A stretch of 64,000 nt of DNA. It comes from Cyathus striatus (taxonomy: Eukaryota > Basidiomycota > Agaricomycetes > Agaricales > Nidulariaceae). The stretch is taken from positions 1,984,001 to 2,048,000 of the forward strand of contig JAOVFP010000015.1 of the NCBI GenBank assembly GCA_025738555.1, given 5' to 3'. Shown here piece by piece: positions 62,089 through 64,000 of the stretch; the stretch's first letter is position 1, and every line of letters begins with the position of its first letter. The notes beneath the pieces were generated by a model, which was given only the letters and a program-made list of their open reading frames with translations, did not search any database and was not told the origin of the DNA. The position numbers were made by a program, and so were the translations under genes.

Positions 62089-62261
62089 AGGCATCCAAGA
62101 TCAGGCATGCACGAAGCAGAGGACAACTTCGCAGGTCGCGAGATGTCCTTCGTGCGCTCCGAGGACTTCCATCGACGAGGGATCATTTGTTGGATGATAA
62201 AAAATCAAGAGCATCCATAAGGACAAAGTTACAAGTGTCACCTTGTCATCCAAGATACGAT
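62089..62261. other. 3' flank of YAE1
   Basis: Downstream sequence between the stop and the first duplicated copy. No feature. Confidence 0.4.
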
Positions 62262-62880
62262 CGTTGAACGGGAGGTACGCTAAGACGGAGGAACGCAAGC
62301 AAAGGTTGTACTTATGTGTATAGTACAAAGTCACGTAAAGGAAGCATAGGAGGGGAAAGGTGGTAAAGCCAACATCTAGCATTTGTGCACATATACCGCT
62401 TCATACACATCGCAACGCGGGAAAAGCACATTTATCATTTAATATTTGATGCTCATGCTTCGAAGGTTCCCATTGATTATTACATTACGTACTGCAAGAT
62501 CGCACAAAGTCAGAAACCACACCCCTTGTAAAACAACCATAATTTGGCCATGCTAGGACAGCCTTCGCCGCACCATTATCTGACACCATACAGTGACACT
62601 TCAAAGTTCAGTACTTCGAAAGGCAATCGGACGTACTGTAAATTCGCGTTCCTTGTTACAGATAAACGAATGATGAATTGCACCAAACTTATTACGCAAG
62701 TCTGCTTGCAAATAAATGGCATGTTCCAAGGTCAAGCTAGACAGCACGCACACTTCACAGTGAAATCGTAGTTTGGTCGATCGCCATACGACACCATATT
62801 GGTTCAGTTTTACTCCTGCCGCAAGTTTTGATTGTAGTTAACTTATATAAGGTTGCTAGAGTCACTGAACCCCAAAGAGA
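62262..62880. repeat. Diverged direct repeat, copy 1
   Basis: This segment aligns in the same order to 63333-64000 at an offset of about 1.1 kb. Shared blocks include GTACAAAGTCACG (62316 and 63430 region), a TGCTTCGAAGGTT-like block before ATTACA, the motif TGATGAATTGCACC near 62671, and GATCGCCATACGACACCAT near 62779. A TATA-like element (TTATATAAG) lies near 62847, oriented for leftward transcription. Confidence 0.7.
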
Positions 62881-63332
62881 CACCGACCCGGAGCAAATCA
62901 CATTTATTCATGAACAATATCATCTGAACGCTAGCAAGGAGTTTGTTCGATACGACCACTTTCCATAACAAAAGCGAGTCTCCCAGCCTATTGAGGAGGC
63001 GCGAGTTCTAAATAACGAAAGGAAAGAGGTAGGAACTGCATTACTATCCTTAAATTTAACGAAGTTCCAAGGTGAGATTGGAATTTTGGGTACAGCTGAC
63101 GCGATGGGATTCGTGACGACATATGTTGAATATTTAATACTTAAATGGTATAAGCACATTATCATCAAGCCGAATGTCTACCCAGTGTCTACTGCGTTAG
63201 AAAATAAATTCGCAATACCAGCAACCCGTACCTCCAAATAGCACCTTCGATAAAGTAACTCAAGCTCCCCATGAAGGAAGAATACGACTTTCTTCTCCCA
63301 ACACTATGACCCCTCCACGAGATGCTTCGTTG
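62881..63332. other. Spacer between repeat copies
   Basis: No feature is supported. Confidence 0.4.
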
Positions 63333-64000
63333 CGCGGGAGGAATGCAGATAGATAGAGGAAGTTCACCATGCCAGCCGTACGACGAGGCGATGAACAATG
63401 TATATAGCAAGTAAAAGTCGTACGTACGTACAAAGTCACGGAAAGGCAAATATGAAGGGGGAAGTAGGAATGAAGTGATAATGCAACATGTAATGCAGCG
63501 CTGAGTAAAGCAGATCATTTTATAAGACGCATGTTTCGGAGGTTATGTCTGATAATTACATCTCGTACTGCGAGCTCCGAAGTCAGCATACGTATTCTTA
63601 ATACGACAAGCAGAACGCACCGGTCGCTATGATAGTCGCCGTTTTATGAGTATCTGTGACTGTTGTAAAATCGACTAGTCAAAGAATTAGGCCGGTCCGC
63701 ATGACAAGAAATGGGATATTAAAAGGCACCACGTACTGTAAAGTTCTCGTTTCTTGTTAGGGGTAGACGATTGATGAATTGCACCGAACTTATTACGGAA
63801 ATCTGTTTGCAAATGGATAAGCTCCGAAGCCGAGCTAGAATGCACGCAGTGGGCAGCGAAAAACGCACATTTCGCTATGGAATCGAAGTCATTTGGTCGA
63901 TCACCGTACGACACCATATGTGTGTTCAGTCTCACTCCTGCATCAATTTTTGCCTGTAGTCAACTTGAGTATGATTCCTATACTAGAGAATCCGAAAGAA
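63333..64000. repeat. Diverged direct repeat, copy 2, runs off the window
   Basis: This is the partner of 62262-62880. On the minus strand a frame with IHLQTDFRNKFGAIHQS (about 63735-63815) has a counterpart in copy 1, YLQADLRNKFGAIHHS. Several of the differences are silent, so the block may be or have been coding. The copy is cut by the window end. Confidence 0.65.

Noticed and set aside
62732..62797. 21-codon minus ORF ending C-C-L-A as a pheromone gene
   Set aside because: Not kept in the second copy, too short, and no receptor nearby. Kept only as a remark in the duplication finding.

Overview
The window reads as nuclear DNA of a filamentous basidiomycete, most likely an Agaricomycete (mushroom-forming fungus). 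Genes are broken by many short introns, mostly about 50-60 nt, with GT-AG borders and two GC-AG cases. Proteins carry long Ser/Pro-rich low-complexity stretches. The gene content includes STE3-type pheromone receptors, a class IV chitin synthase, a peroxisomal-type copper amine oxidase, WHI2 and EPL1. No rRNA, tRNA, CRISPR array or recognisable intact transposon was seen.

Layout. 1-6.9 kb: the 3' part of EPL1 (NuA4 acetyltransferase subunit) and a GRAM/VASt sterol-transfer protein, both on +. 7.4-16.9 kb: a receptor block with three STE3-like genes on +, the middle one disabled by two frameshifts. A small four-helix membrane protein and a Gfo/Idh/MocA oxidoreductase lie on - between receptors 2 and 3. 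17.8-18.8 kb: a homeodomain protein (-). 20.8-23.6 kb: a copper amine oxidase (+) with one apparent frameshift. 24.7-36.0 kb: an unrecognised His/RS-rich protein, WHI2 and a class IV chitin synthase, all on -. 39.5-40.8 kb: a fourth STE3-like receptor (-). 41.5-46.9 kb: cytosolic arginyl-tRNA synthetase (-) and an EMB8/YheT-like hydrolase (+), divergent. 47.2-51.1 kb: two tandem paralogues of a second seven-helix family (-). 54.7-62.1 kb: a large low-complexity protein (+), then a Sec14-like lipid-transfer protein (-) and YAE1 (+), divergent. 62.3 kb to the end: two diverged copies of a segment about 1.1 kb apart.

How the genes fit together. The conserved housekeeping genes (EPL1, ArgRS, WHI2, YAE1, CHS) look like ordinary syntenic backbone. 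Set among them are six predicted seven-helix receptor genes in two families, with a homeobox gene in the same stretch. The four STE3-like genes share intron positions and a 303-nt second exon, so they arose by local duplication. I found no convincing CaaX pheromone precursor. I therefore infer a cluster of non-mating-type STE3-like receptors rather than a complete B mating-type locus, but a search would have to confirm this. Exon boundaries were assigned by eye from splice signals, reading frame and family conservation.
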